From positions 1,470,574-1,534,573 of the forward strand of contig MNCI01008572.1 in the NCBI GenBank assembly GCA_015680685.1: a stretch of 64,000 nucleotides of DNA, written 5' to 3'. Under the pieces are notes generated by a model. The model saw only the letters and a program-made list of their open reading frames with translations, did not search any database and had not been told where the DNA came from. Position 1 is the stretch's first letter; every line of letters starts with the position of its first letter. This stretch comes from Gnetum montanum. Its lineage: Eukaryota; Streptophyta; Gnetopsida; Gnetales; Gnetaceae. Positions 32,016 through 45,299 of this stretch are shown one piece after another. The position numbers and the translations under genes are program-made.

Positions 32016-34862
32016 ATGACATCTGAAAGAGAACTACAAGTGAGAGGACCATCACAACCCAAGAAGAAGTGACCTTGAGGAGGAAGGGGCTAACAACAAC
32101 CACAACAATAATAATCCTAGGAAGAAGCAGTAGAGGCTACGCATGCTACCAAGCCTCTTCAAGAGGAGCCCAAAGTGAATTCTGTTAGGTAGATTTGTAC
32201 TATAGAAATGAACCAATCTAGGTAGGATGAGGCTCCAAGACCAAGGCCTCAGTTAGAGGTCATACTCATAGAACCTTGCTTGGAACATATTAGAACCAAT
32301 GAGATTCAAAGTTCTATAGTGTAGAAGTTGAACTTTGGATCCTTCTTAGAGTTAGCACTAAAAAGAGGTGAGGATGTAGTTGTAGGGATCTCCTATATGA
32401 TCCATTTTCTCTAACTATGAAGAATGGTACATGGGGAAAACATAATTGTTTTAGAATAAATCACAAGGAGATGCTTTGGTGAAGATTAAAGGCATCATAA
32501 TCTCCTACTTGGTTGAAGCCATTGCAGAAGCCCTTGATTTTCCCAACACTTGGGAAAATCTTGTAGAAATTTCCACATAAGTAAACCTTGAAGTGAAGAA
32601 ACAATGGGTCTAGCAATGCTATGAAGTGAACTGTAAGAAGTACGATGGTCTAACAAAGGTAGAAAGAGCTTACTTTAAGATTATAGCCTATCACCTAAAC
32701 CTAACAGTGGGGCCAAGTAAGGTTACAGCTTTCTCTACCATGGCATGTGTGGCATTAAGTGAGAAATGTTTTATCAACCTACCCTAGCTTATCTTCCTTG
32801 AAATTGAAAAATATTTTAAAGAAAATGGAAAGTTGAGAAAGACACTTTCCTTTCTATGCTTAATCAGAAAATAATGCAAAAGGGAAGGAATAGCCCTTTA
32901 GTCCAATGATGTGATCCCTAGTGCTCCTGCTACATCATGATAGAAGATGATGAAGGATAAGGCCATTGTAAAGCTTTAGAAGAGGAGCAACAACCACCAC
33001 CACCACTTGCATCCCTAGAAACAACATCAGAGATAGTTGTAGTTGCTAAGTGCCTTAGGAAACTTTAAAAGAAATAGTTGCAATAACAACAAGGATTTGC
33101 AGGTGGTGGGGAATCATCCATCTACCATCCAACCATGATATACTTGAATAAGATTGCAAGGACTATTAGCTAGTTGGATAGTAAGATGGTGCCACTATTC
33201 TTTGCACAATGAAACCAAGTACTTATTAGACCAAATCTAAGTACCAAAGAGGTCACTGTGTTTATTTCTAGATAAGCCTTTTTAAAAATTTTAGAAAATG
33301 TAGGAGCCTTATCTATTATGTTGGAGGAGGAAGAAGGGGAAATGATCTTGATAATGCCATACAAGGTCTAAACGAGAGTAGCAGATGTGGTGGCTAACAG
33401 AGTTGTAGAAGCCCTTAATGCTCCTATTGCATTAATACTAGATATTGCTACCATGGTAGACATCCATACATCAGAAAGAGTAGGGAGTAACTAGATGAGG
33501 GCTACCTAATAGGAAGAAGTGTTGGAAAGACTAGTGGGGGTTAGGCAATCACTTCTAAAGATCTTCGATCTTCTGGATGACATCACAATCAACTAGTTGC
33601 AACTATTAGAGATAAGGAGTAAGTTAATAGTAGCTAATATGGAACTTGAAGAGGCAACTATGACCAATTGATGGTTGGATACTAGAGTTGTAGAAGTACA
33701 AGACCATATCTTGAATCCTACCATTCTCTAGCTTAAGCTAACATGAGATGAAGCTTTTCAATAGCTTCAACAAAAGTATCAAGAGGCCAAGAATTCTAAG
33801 GAGATGATGATCTTAAACAAGTTTGTGTCAAAAGCTATGATAGATAGTACTAATAAGGACCTATTACAAGTTATTAAGGAAAAATTAATCCTTACCAAAG
33901 ACAACCATCACCTATGAAATGTTGAGCAACAAAAGGACCAAATGATCGAATACATCCGTTAGCAGCAGGAGTGGCTTGCCAAGGAAAACTTCGATTTGAG
34001 AATGTTGATAGTTGAAAATAGGAATTTCTTGATGGAGGAGGTTCATGTCCTTCACCAGAGGACTAAAATTACGATAGTTATTTGGAAAAATGACATTCTA
34101 AAATTTGAAAAAGTGAAGAATTACTACAAGGACTAGATGAGACTACTTAATAAGATCAATGAAAAGGAGATTAAATTGGACAAGGTAAAGGAAAATGAGG
34201 CTATTTAATAACTCCAACAAAGAGGTGATGCATGGAAGCCCATATTTGATGGACTAAATGCATATAATTAAGTAGAAATTTACCTAAAGGAGTTGTAGAT
34301 CGAGGATATGACCTAGTACATGAAGCTTGCCAATCTCCACTATGCAAACCTAGCAATGCTGATAGAGGGGAGGCCATGAAGTGAATTGGAGAAGTAGGTC
34401 AATAGCTCCTACCTCCTATATGAGGTGAAGTTCAAGCTACATAAGGATAGAAAAGAAAAGTCATAATAGCCAATATAGAGCTTGAAGTTCTCAGAAGAAA
34501 ATTTATGGATTAACAAACTATTGTGAAGAACTTGGTGAGGAGGATGAATAACTACCAAGAGCTATAGAATCTTATTAGAAAGGTCAATGTTGAATGTAAA
34601 ACATTCATAGCCTAGCTTGTCAATGTGAAGGAGATGTTTCCTTCATTGTCATGCTCATGGGATATCCCCAACACTACCTAATCTAGGTGAAGCAACCTAG
34701 ATCATATACAACCCATAAAGTAAGGAGGAGAAAATGAAGGCACTCCTAGATGCCTTCAAACTTCCAGAAGTAGTAGCAAGGTAGCCTCAACCTTCAATAG
34801 TATTGGGATACTATGAAGGATCATTAGAGCCAAAGGAGCCTTTTCCTCTAGGCATTGTTTGA
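32016..34862 (+). pseudogene. Element A ORF3: extra coiled-coil ORF
   Basis: Begins at ATG 32016, directly preceded by CTACAG, and ends TGA 34860-34862, almost the same length as ORF3 of B. Corresponding landmarks include ELNFGSF (B ELNFGPF), a basic start and a long Glu/Lys/Gln-rich later part interpreted as coiled coil. More stops than in B. Function unknown. Confidence 0.55.
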
Positions 34863-35088
34863 AGATTTCATCATGCTTATGTCCATTAAACAAGCTCCTA
34901 CTTATTTTTTATAAGTATTAAAATTTTTGTTGTAAAATGTATGAATTTTTGTAATCCATATAATATAACACTGAGAATTATTTAAAGTTAGTCAATAAAT
35001 TAGTTAGTCAATAAAGTTTTATACTTCCTCAAATTTTGTAAGAAACTTGATCTCATTTTTGTTCACTCAAGGACGAGTTTTTAGTTAG

Positions 35089-35099
35089 TCATGGAGGTA
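35089..35099 (+). promoter_or_regulatory. Element A polypurine tract
   Basis: TCATGGAGGTA just before the 3' LTR, matching the tracts of B and C. Confidence 0.55.
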
Positions 35100-35964
35100 T
35101 GATGAGGCATAAATAACATGCTTGCATCAATGTATGCTTGTTTACGTAGCCTCGTTGACATATCTATTAATGTATCCTAGGATGTATTACATAGGTACAT
35201 TGACATTGATTTAGGCATTGCCTATATAAATGTGCACACCCCTTGCATTTATGACACCTTCTAGTTATCTCCTTATCTAAACTCTTGTAGTTTCTTTCCA
35301 TAGAGGTTAAAATAATTTTCCTTTAAGTGCTTGCAATATGGATTCAAGTGATTGTATAGAATTTTATTTGAATGCATCTATACTTGGATACATTTGAATG
35401 AATGGAAATAAAATTGAGTTTTTTTAATCTGTTGCAGCACTTGGACTAGCATAAATATACTTTTTAATAATTCACTTTACATGCATTTACTTTTTTGTTA
35501 TTAAGAAATTAATATCATTGTTCATAAGTAATGTATGTATGAGAACTTTAAAAATAATATATTAACACTTGGTAATCCCTGTAGTGGATACTTGGTACAC
35601 CTAGTAGTATACACTTAGTAACCTAGTAGTGTTAATATATGTTCAAGATATGTATAGAAAGTGAGAATAGATACTCTATGTTAGGGTAGCTAATTTAAAT
35701 ACTAAATCTTTATTTACTTAATCATTTAGCAAGCAAGGAAAAATAATAAAAAACATACAAATAAATATCTTATGCCTTAACCATAGTTAACCATATGCAT
35801 AGATTAACACAAGTGTTGATTAGGAAGGCAATGACTAACAACTACATAATTTAGTTTTGTGAATATTAGCCATTTAGGTAAATAAGTCCATGGAATTTGA
35901 GCGGATCGCGCATATGTGCTAGTGATTTGTATAGTTGAGCATAGAAAATACATGCTGTTCATTA
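35100..35964 (+). repeat. Element A 3' LTR
   Basis: 865 bp, TGATGAGGCATA at the start and GTTCATTA at the end. TATA-like CCTATATAAATG near 35221. Strong divergence from the 5' copy. Confidence 0.8.
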
Positions 35965-37180
35965 CTAAGCTTGCATCATGTCTTTTAAATTTGTTTAAGA
36001 ATTAGAGAACTAGGAATAGAAGTGGCCTAGGGAAAAAGAAGATAGTGAAGAAAGTTGTTAGAAGATCAATTGTTATCATTCATAGGTTTTCCTTGCATAA
36101 GTTTGTTTCTTAAAAGGAGCATCCAAACATAATCTTCATTAATGCACTTTGTAATCCATTTTACTACAAGAGAAATACTCCAGTTATAATAATTAATGAG
36201 ACCAAGTCCTCCATCTTTCTTGCTACTAGTGCAAATATCCCAAGAAATTCTAGAAAAACATTTTTCATGTTGCTTAACAGAACAAAAAAAGTAACTAATA
36301 ATATGATGAATTATCTCATAAGAAGTTTTAGAAAGAGCCCAAAAACTTGAGTAATAAACATGAGTTGATTGAAGTGTATGCTTAATAACTAAAACTTTAC
36401 TAGTAAGGGTGAGCTTTTTTCTTTAAATTTATCAAGCTTCGTTTTAATTTTATAAACCACATAATTTCACAAAATAATAATATTAGGCAAAAAAGAAAAA
36501 GGTATTCTTGAAATTTTGAAGAAAAAAAAATCTTTTTTCAAGAGTTTTCAAGGCTTGAGAGTAATCCACTCATCAATATTCCCATTACAATAAACAAAAG
36601 ATTTTTGCTAATTGATCCAAGAACCAAATAATATGCAATAATCCTCCACTCTACCTAAAAGAGTATTGATATGTTGCAAAGAGTTTTTGATCATAAAAAA
36701 AGATTCATTTGCAAAATGTATGTTAAGAAATTATATGTATTGATCATCAATTGAAATTTCCGTAATGAAATTTCTTTGTAGACCATAATGTAGATTATGT
36801 AAAAGAAAATTTGCAATAATAATAAAAAGAAAGGGAGCTAGAGGATAAATTTGATGTACTAGCCATTGAAGAGAAAAGGATAAAATTAATTGAAAATTAG
36901 TAGCAACTTAACAATTATCATGAGTTGGTAATGTACAAATAAGTTGAATAAAATAATCATCAAATCCCAATTTATAAAGACAAGAAATAATAAAATCCCA
37001 TTTAATCCTATCATAAGCTTTGGTATAATATAACTTAAATAAAAGTAATGTCTTGGTTAGTATCAAAAGGCCATTGCATTCCCTTCCAAGCTATGATAGG
37101 AATCCTACTAGTTTTGGTCTAATGGGATATATCATACAGAATGTAGTGTGATCTGGTCATAAGCTTCTAAAATGATGTTG
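35965..37180 (-). mobile_element. LINE reverse-transcriptase segment (host of element A)
   Basis: The minus strand reads KAYDRIKWDFIISCLYKLGF, then APFLFIIIANFLL, IHFANESFFMIKNSLQHINT (active-site F/YADD box decayed to FANE, about 36701-36715), and then SRISWDICTSSKKDGGLGLI near 36200. These are successive RT motifs of plant LINEs. The C-terminal continuation lies at 13871-13487 and 12730-12280 on the other side of A and S1. Stops and frameshifts throughout. Confidence 0.65.
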
Positions 37181-39445
37181 AGTGGATTGCTAAGAACACT
37201 CATGTATGTCATTATGTTTAAGAAATATAAAAGGATATTATAATACATATAATACAATTAAAATCTATGTTGCCATCGTAGAGAGATATAAAGAATATTT
37301 ATAATTTTATATTTTATAATTTTTATGAATTTTATATTTATAGGTAATAAACAAACATAAAAAAATATACATCACAATCCCTCTTGGGAATAGGCACAAT
37401 GATCATGTTGCAATTACTCTTAGATATAGATGCAACACCATACAAGAAATGTAAATAAAGTGATTCTTAGCCACAAGCTTGATGACCCAACATCATGCCA
37501 TACAGTTATGACCTCCTTGTATAAGAATGAATCGTTAGAGCTTGTGAAAATGAGAATTAAATAATTTTATTTTATGATATTTTTTATGTTTTAAATATTT
37601 AAAGCATCAATGGTGGAATAAGGAAAAATCATAAGCTTTATTCATCATGCAAACATTGGACTCTACATTCATCAAATAGTTTTGGGCTATGTAAGTAAGG
37701 TAACACTCTAATAGAGTCTAGCTATACTCATGAAAGTGATGACTTAAAACACACATAAGATAAGAAAAGGAATCAACTCATCCAAGGGAGGAAGAGCTCT
37801 TCACATAAACTAGATGCTAAAAACCCAAATGGAATATATGTTATGTCTAAGATATGACTTCATTATGTGTGAGATCTTATCCTAGGTATTTATAGTTTTC
37901 ACAAAGTAACAGAGGAGGATCTTCAATGTCTAGATGTCAAAAAAGGTCCATCAACATAGCCCAAGTTGATCCTAGTCATATTACTAGTAAAGAAGGATAA
38001 ACTAGACTTAGAGGTGGGGGAAGGTGGGTGGGGATGGGGATAGGGGAAGGGGGGAGGGTTGCATTGGTGTCCATGTGCTAATGTAGGAAGGTGTGTTGAT
38101 AGGGATGTACTAACATCCTTGTGTTAACACAAGGTAGGTAGCACACATCCCTCAAAACCATAATTTTCATGATGAATACCAGGTGAAGGATGGAACTTAA
38201 GGAAGCATGCTAGAAGAACCATAGAACATTTGAATGAAGCTGGAATTGTCCTAAGGAGCTTGAAATCATGCACATAATCTCAAAGTGTAACATAGGGGCC
38301 CAAGGTACATTTTAGAAGATCAAGAACCTTAATCGAACATGCTAGACTATAAAAACAAGACATATGAAACATTTTCTAAATCTAGAGCTTATAATTTACA
38401 TAAAAATTACCAATAAACACCTCATCATTTTCCCACGATTAAGTAAAGCTAGTTCCATAGCTTTAAAAATTAAGATGTTAAAATAAGAACTAGACATATG
38501 ATAAGATCAATGCGGAGGAATTATAAATGTACAATACAGATCATGACTACACTATAATACAAGCCACCTTACATAGAATTATTAGGGATGGTGGTAGAGA
38601 AGAAAATCCCCCTTACATATGTGCATGGAATAGGAAGAGGCTAGAAGAATAGTTCTTTGCACATATCATTTGCATCTACATCTTCTTTGATGTCATCCAT
38701 CTTAAGGTCATCTCTTATCAACTTCTTCTAGCATCTATTTGAAAGATCTTAAAAGATTATGTGCTCAACATAAAAGATTAAGAGCATGATTACATGTGTC
38801 TAGATCTCTCTATGAAGGAAGTTCTCTCATGTAGAGGTGTTGAATTTGGTGATTGATGTTATTCCTCTCATTCTTCTAGTACTAGTGGTCCTCTTGCCTA
38901 AATATGATGAGCTATAAAAATGGTAAAAATCAAGTATGATCCCCAAGGCATTATACTACCATTGCAAAAAATGGCCATAGCAACAATAATAAGGATAAAC
39001 CTTGGGGGCACAAGAGAAACATAATCACAACTATGCAATCTAGGCATACACGGGTAAGAAAAAATATGGTTAAAATAATTTAAATAACCACAAAAATTAC
39101 AAAGCATATACTTGAATCAATACTTTTTCTACATGATTGTGTTACAAGAAATCTAGCTTTAATCACATGATAAATTCCAATAGAAAGAATAAGAAGAACA
39201 AATGTTCATGAAAATCCAAAGAATCCAATCAAGGATTAAACCAGACAAGCTACAGAAGAGAGTATGAAGAGAAAACATTAAAATCCTATGTTAGATGACA
39301 TCCAAACTAATGGGGTTAGAAAAATGGAAGATAAATAGAGTACCCAAATGTTAAAAAAACAAGCATAAGTGAGGTAAGATAAAGAAAGAGATTGTCATGA
39401 TTAAACCTTAAATCTCATAGAGTTGAAACTCAGAGAAGTAGAAGA
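37181..39445. other. Unassigned repeat-like sequence left of element C
   Basis: AT-rich with no convincing reading frame. It contains a G-rich stretch at 38006-38060. It may be an old noncoding part of a retroelement, but I could not place it. Confidence 0.5.
38006..38060 (+). other. G-rich tract, possible G-quadruplex
   Basis: Seven or more runs of three to six G separated by short A/T spacers, far above the local GC content. Confidence 0.5.
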
Positions 39446-39450
39446 TCAAT

Positions 39451-40363
39451 TGATGAACTACGATATTGCGTTTGCAATATCGCATTCGCGATATTGGATC
39501 CAACCATGAGATGTTGGATACCTGATATCGGGGCCTGTCTCCTCGCCTATAAATAAGAGGCAGCACCCTTGGTTTTGACAGTAGATAGTTAGTCGCTTAG
39601 CTGAACTCTTGCCATTTTTTCCCTCCAGAGTTAGAATTATTTGTTCATGCCTGTAGTAAGAGTCATAGAGTGAATAGATCTTTATTCGAGCATTGTGTAC
39701 CTAAGCACACTTTTTGTACGACAATAAAGACANGTTCATGCCTGTAGTAAGAGTCATAGAGTGAATAGATCTTTATTCGAGCATTGTGTACCTAAGCACA
39801 CTTTTTGTACGACAATAAAGACAAACTTTATGATAAACCTTGCAGCATACAGAATAGATTAATTAGTGTTAATGATTATTTAATACTTTTCTAGTTGATT
39901 AATGAATTCTCTAACCCTACAACTCTCTTAGTTAAATACACTTAGTATGACTGCTTCCAACATGCATGTAGCGCTTGGTAACCTAGTGACGATTAACATT
40001 TGGTAATCCTAGTAGTGTTGCACTAGTTCAGGATGTGTACAGAAAGTGGAAATGGATACTGGTATTACGAGTAATTAGAAATTAGTTAATGAGTAGTTAA
40101 ATTAGATTAGTTACTGAGTTATCTCTCTCCCCCTCCTTACTAGTGCAGGATATAAAACACATAAAAGCCATAAAAATCATATGCCTCAGGCTTACTTAAC
40201 CATATAATCGTGACATACAAGTAAGTTTGGGAAGACAATGATTAACTAACCTGTTATTGTTCCAAAAAGGCGCATAGGCACTTAGTCCTTATAATTCAAC
40301 CGGATCGTGCGTGAAACACTCATATTCATATGGTTGAGCATAGGGGTACCTTGCCGCTCATCA
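39451..40363 (+). repeat. Element C 5' LTR, with assembly-type duplication
   Basis: 913 bp, of which 91 are a duplicate plus N. GATATC-like units at 39462, 39476, 39490, 39510 and 39524; TATA CTATAAATA at 39547-39555. Ends TTGCCGCTCATCA. Confidence 0.9.
39643..39823 (+). repeat. Exact 90-bp duplication around one N
   Basis: 39643-39732 and 39734-39823 are identical, separated by N at 39733. The 3' LTR has a single copy. An exact duplication abutting an N in an otherwise decayed repeat points to a scaffold join error rather than biology. Confidence 0.85.
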
Positions 40364-40364
40364 T

Positions 40365-40382
40365 TGGCACCATTGCCGGGGA
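40365..40382 (+). promoter_or_regulatory. Element C primer-binding site (tRNA-Asp)
   Basis: TGGCACCATTGCCGGGGA, two transitions from the perfect tRNA-Asp complement in B, one base after the LTR. Confidence 0.85.
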
Positions 40383-40494
40383 CTTAGTTGTTTGTGCACT
40401 AAGTAGAACTTAGGAAATCATTAACATCATTGGAACATACCTTTAGGGTTGGTTAAGGATAGGATAATAGTACATTGCACACTAAACAAGACAA

Positions 40495-42900
40495 GATGTC
40501 TTCTTCTTCACACAAAAGCACTTCACCGCCTAGGACTAACACAAGAAGCAATCGGCAGCAGGATACACATGATGTTAATTCCCAATCCCTCAACAATTTC
40601 GTGTGGTGTATATTCATCTCGATGAATATGTACTTGACTTCACGTTTATTCTCCATCAAGATGAATAATTGCATTGGTATGACTTGGAAGGCAACATAGT
40701 GTAACCTCCTGACCGTTCAGCCCCAAGCATGCTTCTTCGTGCTCTCACACGAATAGGCATGCAACACTTACACATAGAATATGTTGCGCAGGACTATGAT
40801 TTGAGAGACTATCAACCCATAGAGGTGCAATGCCAAAGGGATTTGCAATAGGAGAGACATCATAAGTCTTTGAAGTGAAAATGGTCCAAGGATGCCCCCC
40901 ACATTTTAAGCAAAATTGAGGGTGATGAACCTCCCTCAGGTAGTCATCCACATAACGATGTTCCTCCCCTTGACTTTGGCCAAGGGGTTGTGTATCATAA
41001 CCTTCATTCTACTATTCATAACCTAGGTACTGATACCAACAGACACAAAGTGTCCAAAAAAGGAACAAGGAAACATGACAAAGGTGGGCATTCTAATCAC
41101 AATCGCGATCAAGGTAGAGGCCACCGAAGAGAAGGTAGTAGACACCATCATGGTGGTGGTTGTCCTTCTTCTTCACCTTCATCATGTCCTTCATCCTTTC
41201 CTTCAGTGTTTGGATGCAGCCATAGAGAAAAATATTGTGAGGATAAGGGCAAGCAAAGTGGAAGTCACAGACGAAATAGCCAAGACAGAGGATGAGGGCA
41301 CTCTAGGGAATCACAACATAGAAGAAGGGAGAGTAGTGAACAACATAGGTATCATAGATGCCACAAACGGGATGATCATCATGAACCCCTACTTGCTACT
41401 CAAAGCATGCTAGACATAACTGAGGCTGTGAGAGTTACAATAAGGCACCAAAAAGATAGTAGGATCAAGAGGTTAGATATGAATAACATCCCATAATTTG
41501 AAGGGGGATATAACGCTGATCCTCAAAATCACTTATAAGAATTTCATGATGCGTGTGCCTTGCAAAACATAGAAAATGAGTCGCAAAAACTTAAGTTGTT
41601 CCCATGGACACTAGTAAAAGAAGCTGAAAGTTGGTACTAGTCCTTAGAACCGAAATCCATTCATAGGTGGAGTACTATATTAGAATTATTCAACGATAAG
41701 TACCAAACATACTCCCAGGTGTCTAACTTGTGAAAGAAAATCCAAGGATGGAAACAAGGAAGTCATGTAGCCTTGGATGCTACCATGGGCCATTATTATG
41801 CACTATTACATTGTTGTCCTAGCCATGGTTATTTGTAGTGGGATCAACTACGCCATCTTGTAGATGGGCTTAGGCATGAAACAAGAAGAACCCTTGGGAA
41901 TTATGCCCAAGGAAGGTTATCCAAGCTTAGGTCTGATCAAATTCACAGACTACTAGAGCAAGTTGCTAAGGAAGAAGGTGAGCTATGAAAAAAAGAGAGT
42001 GCAAAAGAATATAACCGAGATCCTTCCCTCCGAAAGAAGGGAGTAAGATTTTGTGAGGATGAGGAAGAGTCACCACTCGAAGAGATGATGAATAGGAAAA
42101 CCTTGCCTAACCAAAATTTAACATCAAAAGTATCGACAAAGGTAGACCAAATGTGGAACTCCCTGGATAGTAGGTTTCAAATTGTTCTGAAAGTAGTAGA
42201 GGAGTCTAGAGAGCAGGGTAGTGATCATGACAAAAGAAAAAAGAGAGAAGCAGAAAATGCACGTAACAAGGGTAAGGGTAAAGTTGCTATTATTGAAGAG
42301 GTTGTGGACTTAGATATAGATGATGATAGTGGATGTGAGATATGTTAATACGACCATCCTAAGGGATGTTGCCCTATGATCTCACATCTACAGTAGTCTG
42401 GGGCGTATGCACTTAATCCACTATTAAACAAACGAAAAACATCCCAATGGTTACCTTATCCCCAAGGTAACCCAAGGTAGTTCCACCAACCTTTAACATA
42501 TTATCCAAGTGGAACTCCACAACAATTGATTGAGCAACATCAACAGTGGCAGCACCCACAATCATGGGGAATGCCACCACCAAGGCAACAATATCCTTAA
42601 CAGCAACCTGACCCATATGGATATTACGTGCAACATCCAATCTGTCCACATGAATCTATTGGTCACATTACCCCTCAACATCACTACCAAGCCTGCAAGT
42701 ACTATAGGACTCCCTCTCCTAGGGGTGATATTCCACAAGTGTACCATCCTTTAAATCCGGCTGCATCTCTTCCACCAATAGCTCCATTACCACTTGTCCA
42801 AAAATGCAAGGTGAACTCCCTACTCAGCCACAAAAATGTAATGTTGCAAGGGTTGTTAATCCTCAGCCTACTGTTGGTTCTGAAAATTGTATGAAGAAAA
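40495..42900 (+). pseudogene. Element C gag
   Basis: Starts at ATG 40495 (MSSSSHKSTSPPRTNTRS). The capsid-like core at about 41470-41960 has DMNNIP, FEGGYNADPQNHL, EFHDACALQNIE, ELFNDKYQTYSQVSNL and HYYALLHCCP. A Lys/Glu-rich linker (42085-42345) leads to the zinc knuckle CEIC, a stop, YDHPKGCC (42334 on) and a Gln/Pro/Tyr-rich tail. In-frame stops include TAA 41536-41538 and TAA 42346-42348, both also present in A. Confidence 0.75.
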
Positions 42901-42989
42901 TACCTTTCTTTAGAACCAATAGTCCAACCAAGCCTTTGCAACCACAAGTGGCTAAGTCTTTGGATGTCTTGGTATCAAATAAAGCTTCA

Positions 42990-43580
42990 AAGCCCCCTTC
43001 GAGCCTAACACTGCATTCAACACATATAGTCATGTTAACACATGGCGTTACTAATTGGATCAAAGCTGGCCACCTTTCCAAGAAATTATCTGATCGTGGA
43101 AGTCCCCTAATATATCTACAAATCGCTGGGAATGAGCCATGAAAAGCTCTTTTGGATTTAGGTTCCAGTGTCAACATAACATCCCAAGAAATGTACAAGG
43201 CCTAGAACCTGCCCCCATTGAAAAAGAGCAACATCCATTTAGAGTTGGCTGAAAAGTCCATCACTATTCCCTTGGGATTAGTGGAGGACATTATTACCAC
43301 TATTTATGGATGGTCGTATCTAGCTGACTTCCTAGTAATTCAAGTGAAAAATAGTAAGGGGGACTTCCCAATCATAATGGGAAGGGCATGGCTAAGCACT
43401 ATCGATGTGAACCTAGGAATTTGTGATCTTTCCTTAGAAATATCTAAGGAAAATACTTTTGGAAAGATTGAGAAGAAGAAAGTCCCATGCATTGCATACA
43501 GTGACACAGGGTGTAATTGGATACAGAGGTCATGGGTTGTGCAAAGTTTAACATTGCCTGCATGCAATCAGTATGCATAA
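42990..43580 (+). pseudogene. Element C protease
   Basis: Retropepsin-like domain: ALLDLGSSVNI with catalytic DLG at 43155-43163, then IPLGLVEDIITTI and FPIIMGRAWLSTIDVNLGIC. DLG instead of DTG or DSG is normal for Athila-type proteases. The longest intact piece runs 43218-43580. Confidence 0.75.
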
Positions 43581-43999
43581 ATGATCAATATATAAAGGTG
43601 CCTATCTACAACAACCACACAAGAAGAAGACACCTAGTGGCTAATAGCTGATCAAGAAAGTAGCTCACTTATATGCATGGAACTAACTGAGGGTTTGACT
43701 TGTGCTTACATAGATAGCATAGATGCATTAGAGCAAGTCCACCACAAAATTTCAAGTCCTAACCTAGAAAACATCAACTAGGGGAAGTTGGAAATTCCTA
43801 AGAAATTTAAAAAAGAGCCCTTAGAGCTAAAACCATTGGCCACTGATATGGAATACACATTCCTTAAGAATGGAAAACTAGTAATCATCAACGCAGCAAC
43901 AAAAAGAGAGTCTGCTAAAGGTAATAAACAAGTGGTCAAAAGCCTTCACCTGGTCATATCTAGAATTAACTAGAATAGATCCTAGGATATGCTAGCATA

Positions 44000-45260
44000 G
44001 GATTTACATTGACTCCTTCATGAATCCTCGAAAACAACCACAGAGGCAATTGAACCCAAAGTTGAAGCAAGTAGTAAAAAAAGAAATCGAACAGCTTCTA
44101 AAGGCTGGGTTCATATACCCTATTGCTGATAGTGAATGGGTTAGTCCCTTAGTAATCGTGACTAAAAAGGGAGGAAAATGGAGGGTGTGCATGGATTTTA
44201 GGCTACTAAACATGGCAACATTCAAGAATCACTTTCTGTTGCCATTTGTTAACCAAGTCTTAGACAAAATTGCAGGGCATCGCTATTATATTTTTTTGGA
44301 TGGATATAGCGGATACAGCCAAATACAAATAGCCCTAGAAGACCAAGCCAAAACTACGTTCACCAGTCCTTGGGAAATTTTTGCATACAAAAAAATGTTG
44401 TTTGGCTTGTGCAATGCCCCTACAATGTTTCAATGCTTAGTTCTAAGCATATTCCGGTAGCAGATAGGAAATGGTGTGGAAGTCTTTATGGATGACTTCT
44501 CCACTTATGGGGTAAGCTTTGATCAAGCCTTGGACCAGTTAGAGAAAGTGCTAAAAAGATGTGTAGAAACTAATCTAAGGCTCAGCTGGAAAAGAGCCAT
44601 TTAATGGTCCAAGAAGACGTAGTACTTGGGCATAAAATCTCACATGCAGGGATAGAGGTAGACCCTGAGAAAATCAAAGTCATCCAAGGAATTACTCGTT
44701 AACCAAAAACTATCAAAGACATTTGGTCATTCCTTGGGCACATTGGCTACTATAGGAGATTCATAGAGAACTTTTCAAAGATTGCCAAACCATTGGTAGA
44801 GCTAATGAAAAAGGACATACCCTTCGTGTGGACCAGGGATGTGAACTAGATTTCCAAAATATAAAATAGAAGCTGGTAGAAACACCCATTCTACAAGCTC
44901 CTAATTGGTCTAGACCATTTCATGTTATGACTGACACATCCAACTATGCCTTAGGAGCTGTGCTTACATAGTTAGATGACTAGAAACGTCCTGATTACAT
45001 CCACTATGCAAGTAAAGTATCGCTATTGCACAAATTAGCTACACTACTATAGAAAAAGAATTAATGGCTGTAGTGTTTGCAATAGAAAAATTTATACACT
45101 ATGTATTAGGATACAAAGTATTCATATATTATACGATGGCTTGTAATCCTACAAGAGTTCGATTTAACAATGATCAATCACAAAGGCACCGAGAATGTAG
45201 TTGCTAATCATTTATCTTAGTTACGCTGGGATAGCAAAGAGGATGAGTATCCAATTTCTA
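44000..45260 (+). pseudogene. Element C reverse transcriptase and RNase H
   Basis: RT: IEQLLKAGFIYPI, SEWVSPLVIVTKKGGKWRVC, DFRLLN, then FLDGYSGYSQIQI and MLFGLCNAPTMFQ, a stop, and the catalytic VFMDDFSTYG (FMDD at 44485-44496). Connection: LGHIGYYRRFIENFSKIAKP. RNase H: MTDTSNYALGAVL and ELMAVVFAIEKF, interrupted by stops and one frameshift, ending LS-stop-LRWDSKE at 45212-45235. Confidence 0.8.
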
Positions 45261-45299
45261 GTCATTTTCCTGATGAATTCCTCTTTACTGGTGTAGTGA

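Larger units (their letters stand above)
13877..35964 (+). mobile_element. Athila/Tat-like LTR retrotransposon A, interrupted by element B
   Basis: LTRs at 13877-14735 and 35100-35964 flank, in order, a decayed tRNA-Asp primer site, gag, protease, RT, RNase H, integrase, a long noncoding spacer, a coiled-coil ORF3 and a short polypurine tract. Flanking 5-mers CTACG (13872-13876) and CTAAG (35965-35969) differ at one position, fitting an old target duplication. Without B (8923 bp plus CAAGG) the element is about 13.2 kb. Every ORF is broken. The LTR copies differ much more than those of B, as nesting requires. The target was a minus-strand LINE. Confidence 0.85.

Noticed and set aside
42702-43198. 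Overlapping minus-strand open frames in element C
   Set aside because: Antisense to the gag tail and protease, which carry clear motifs on the plus strand.
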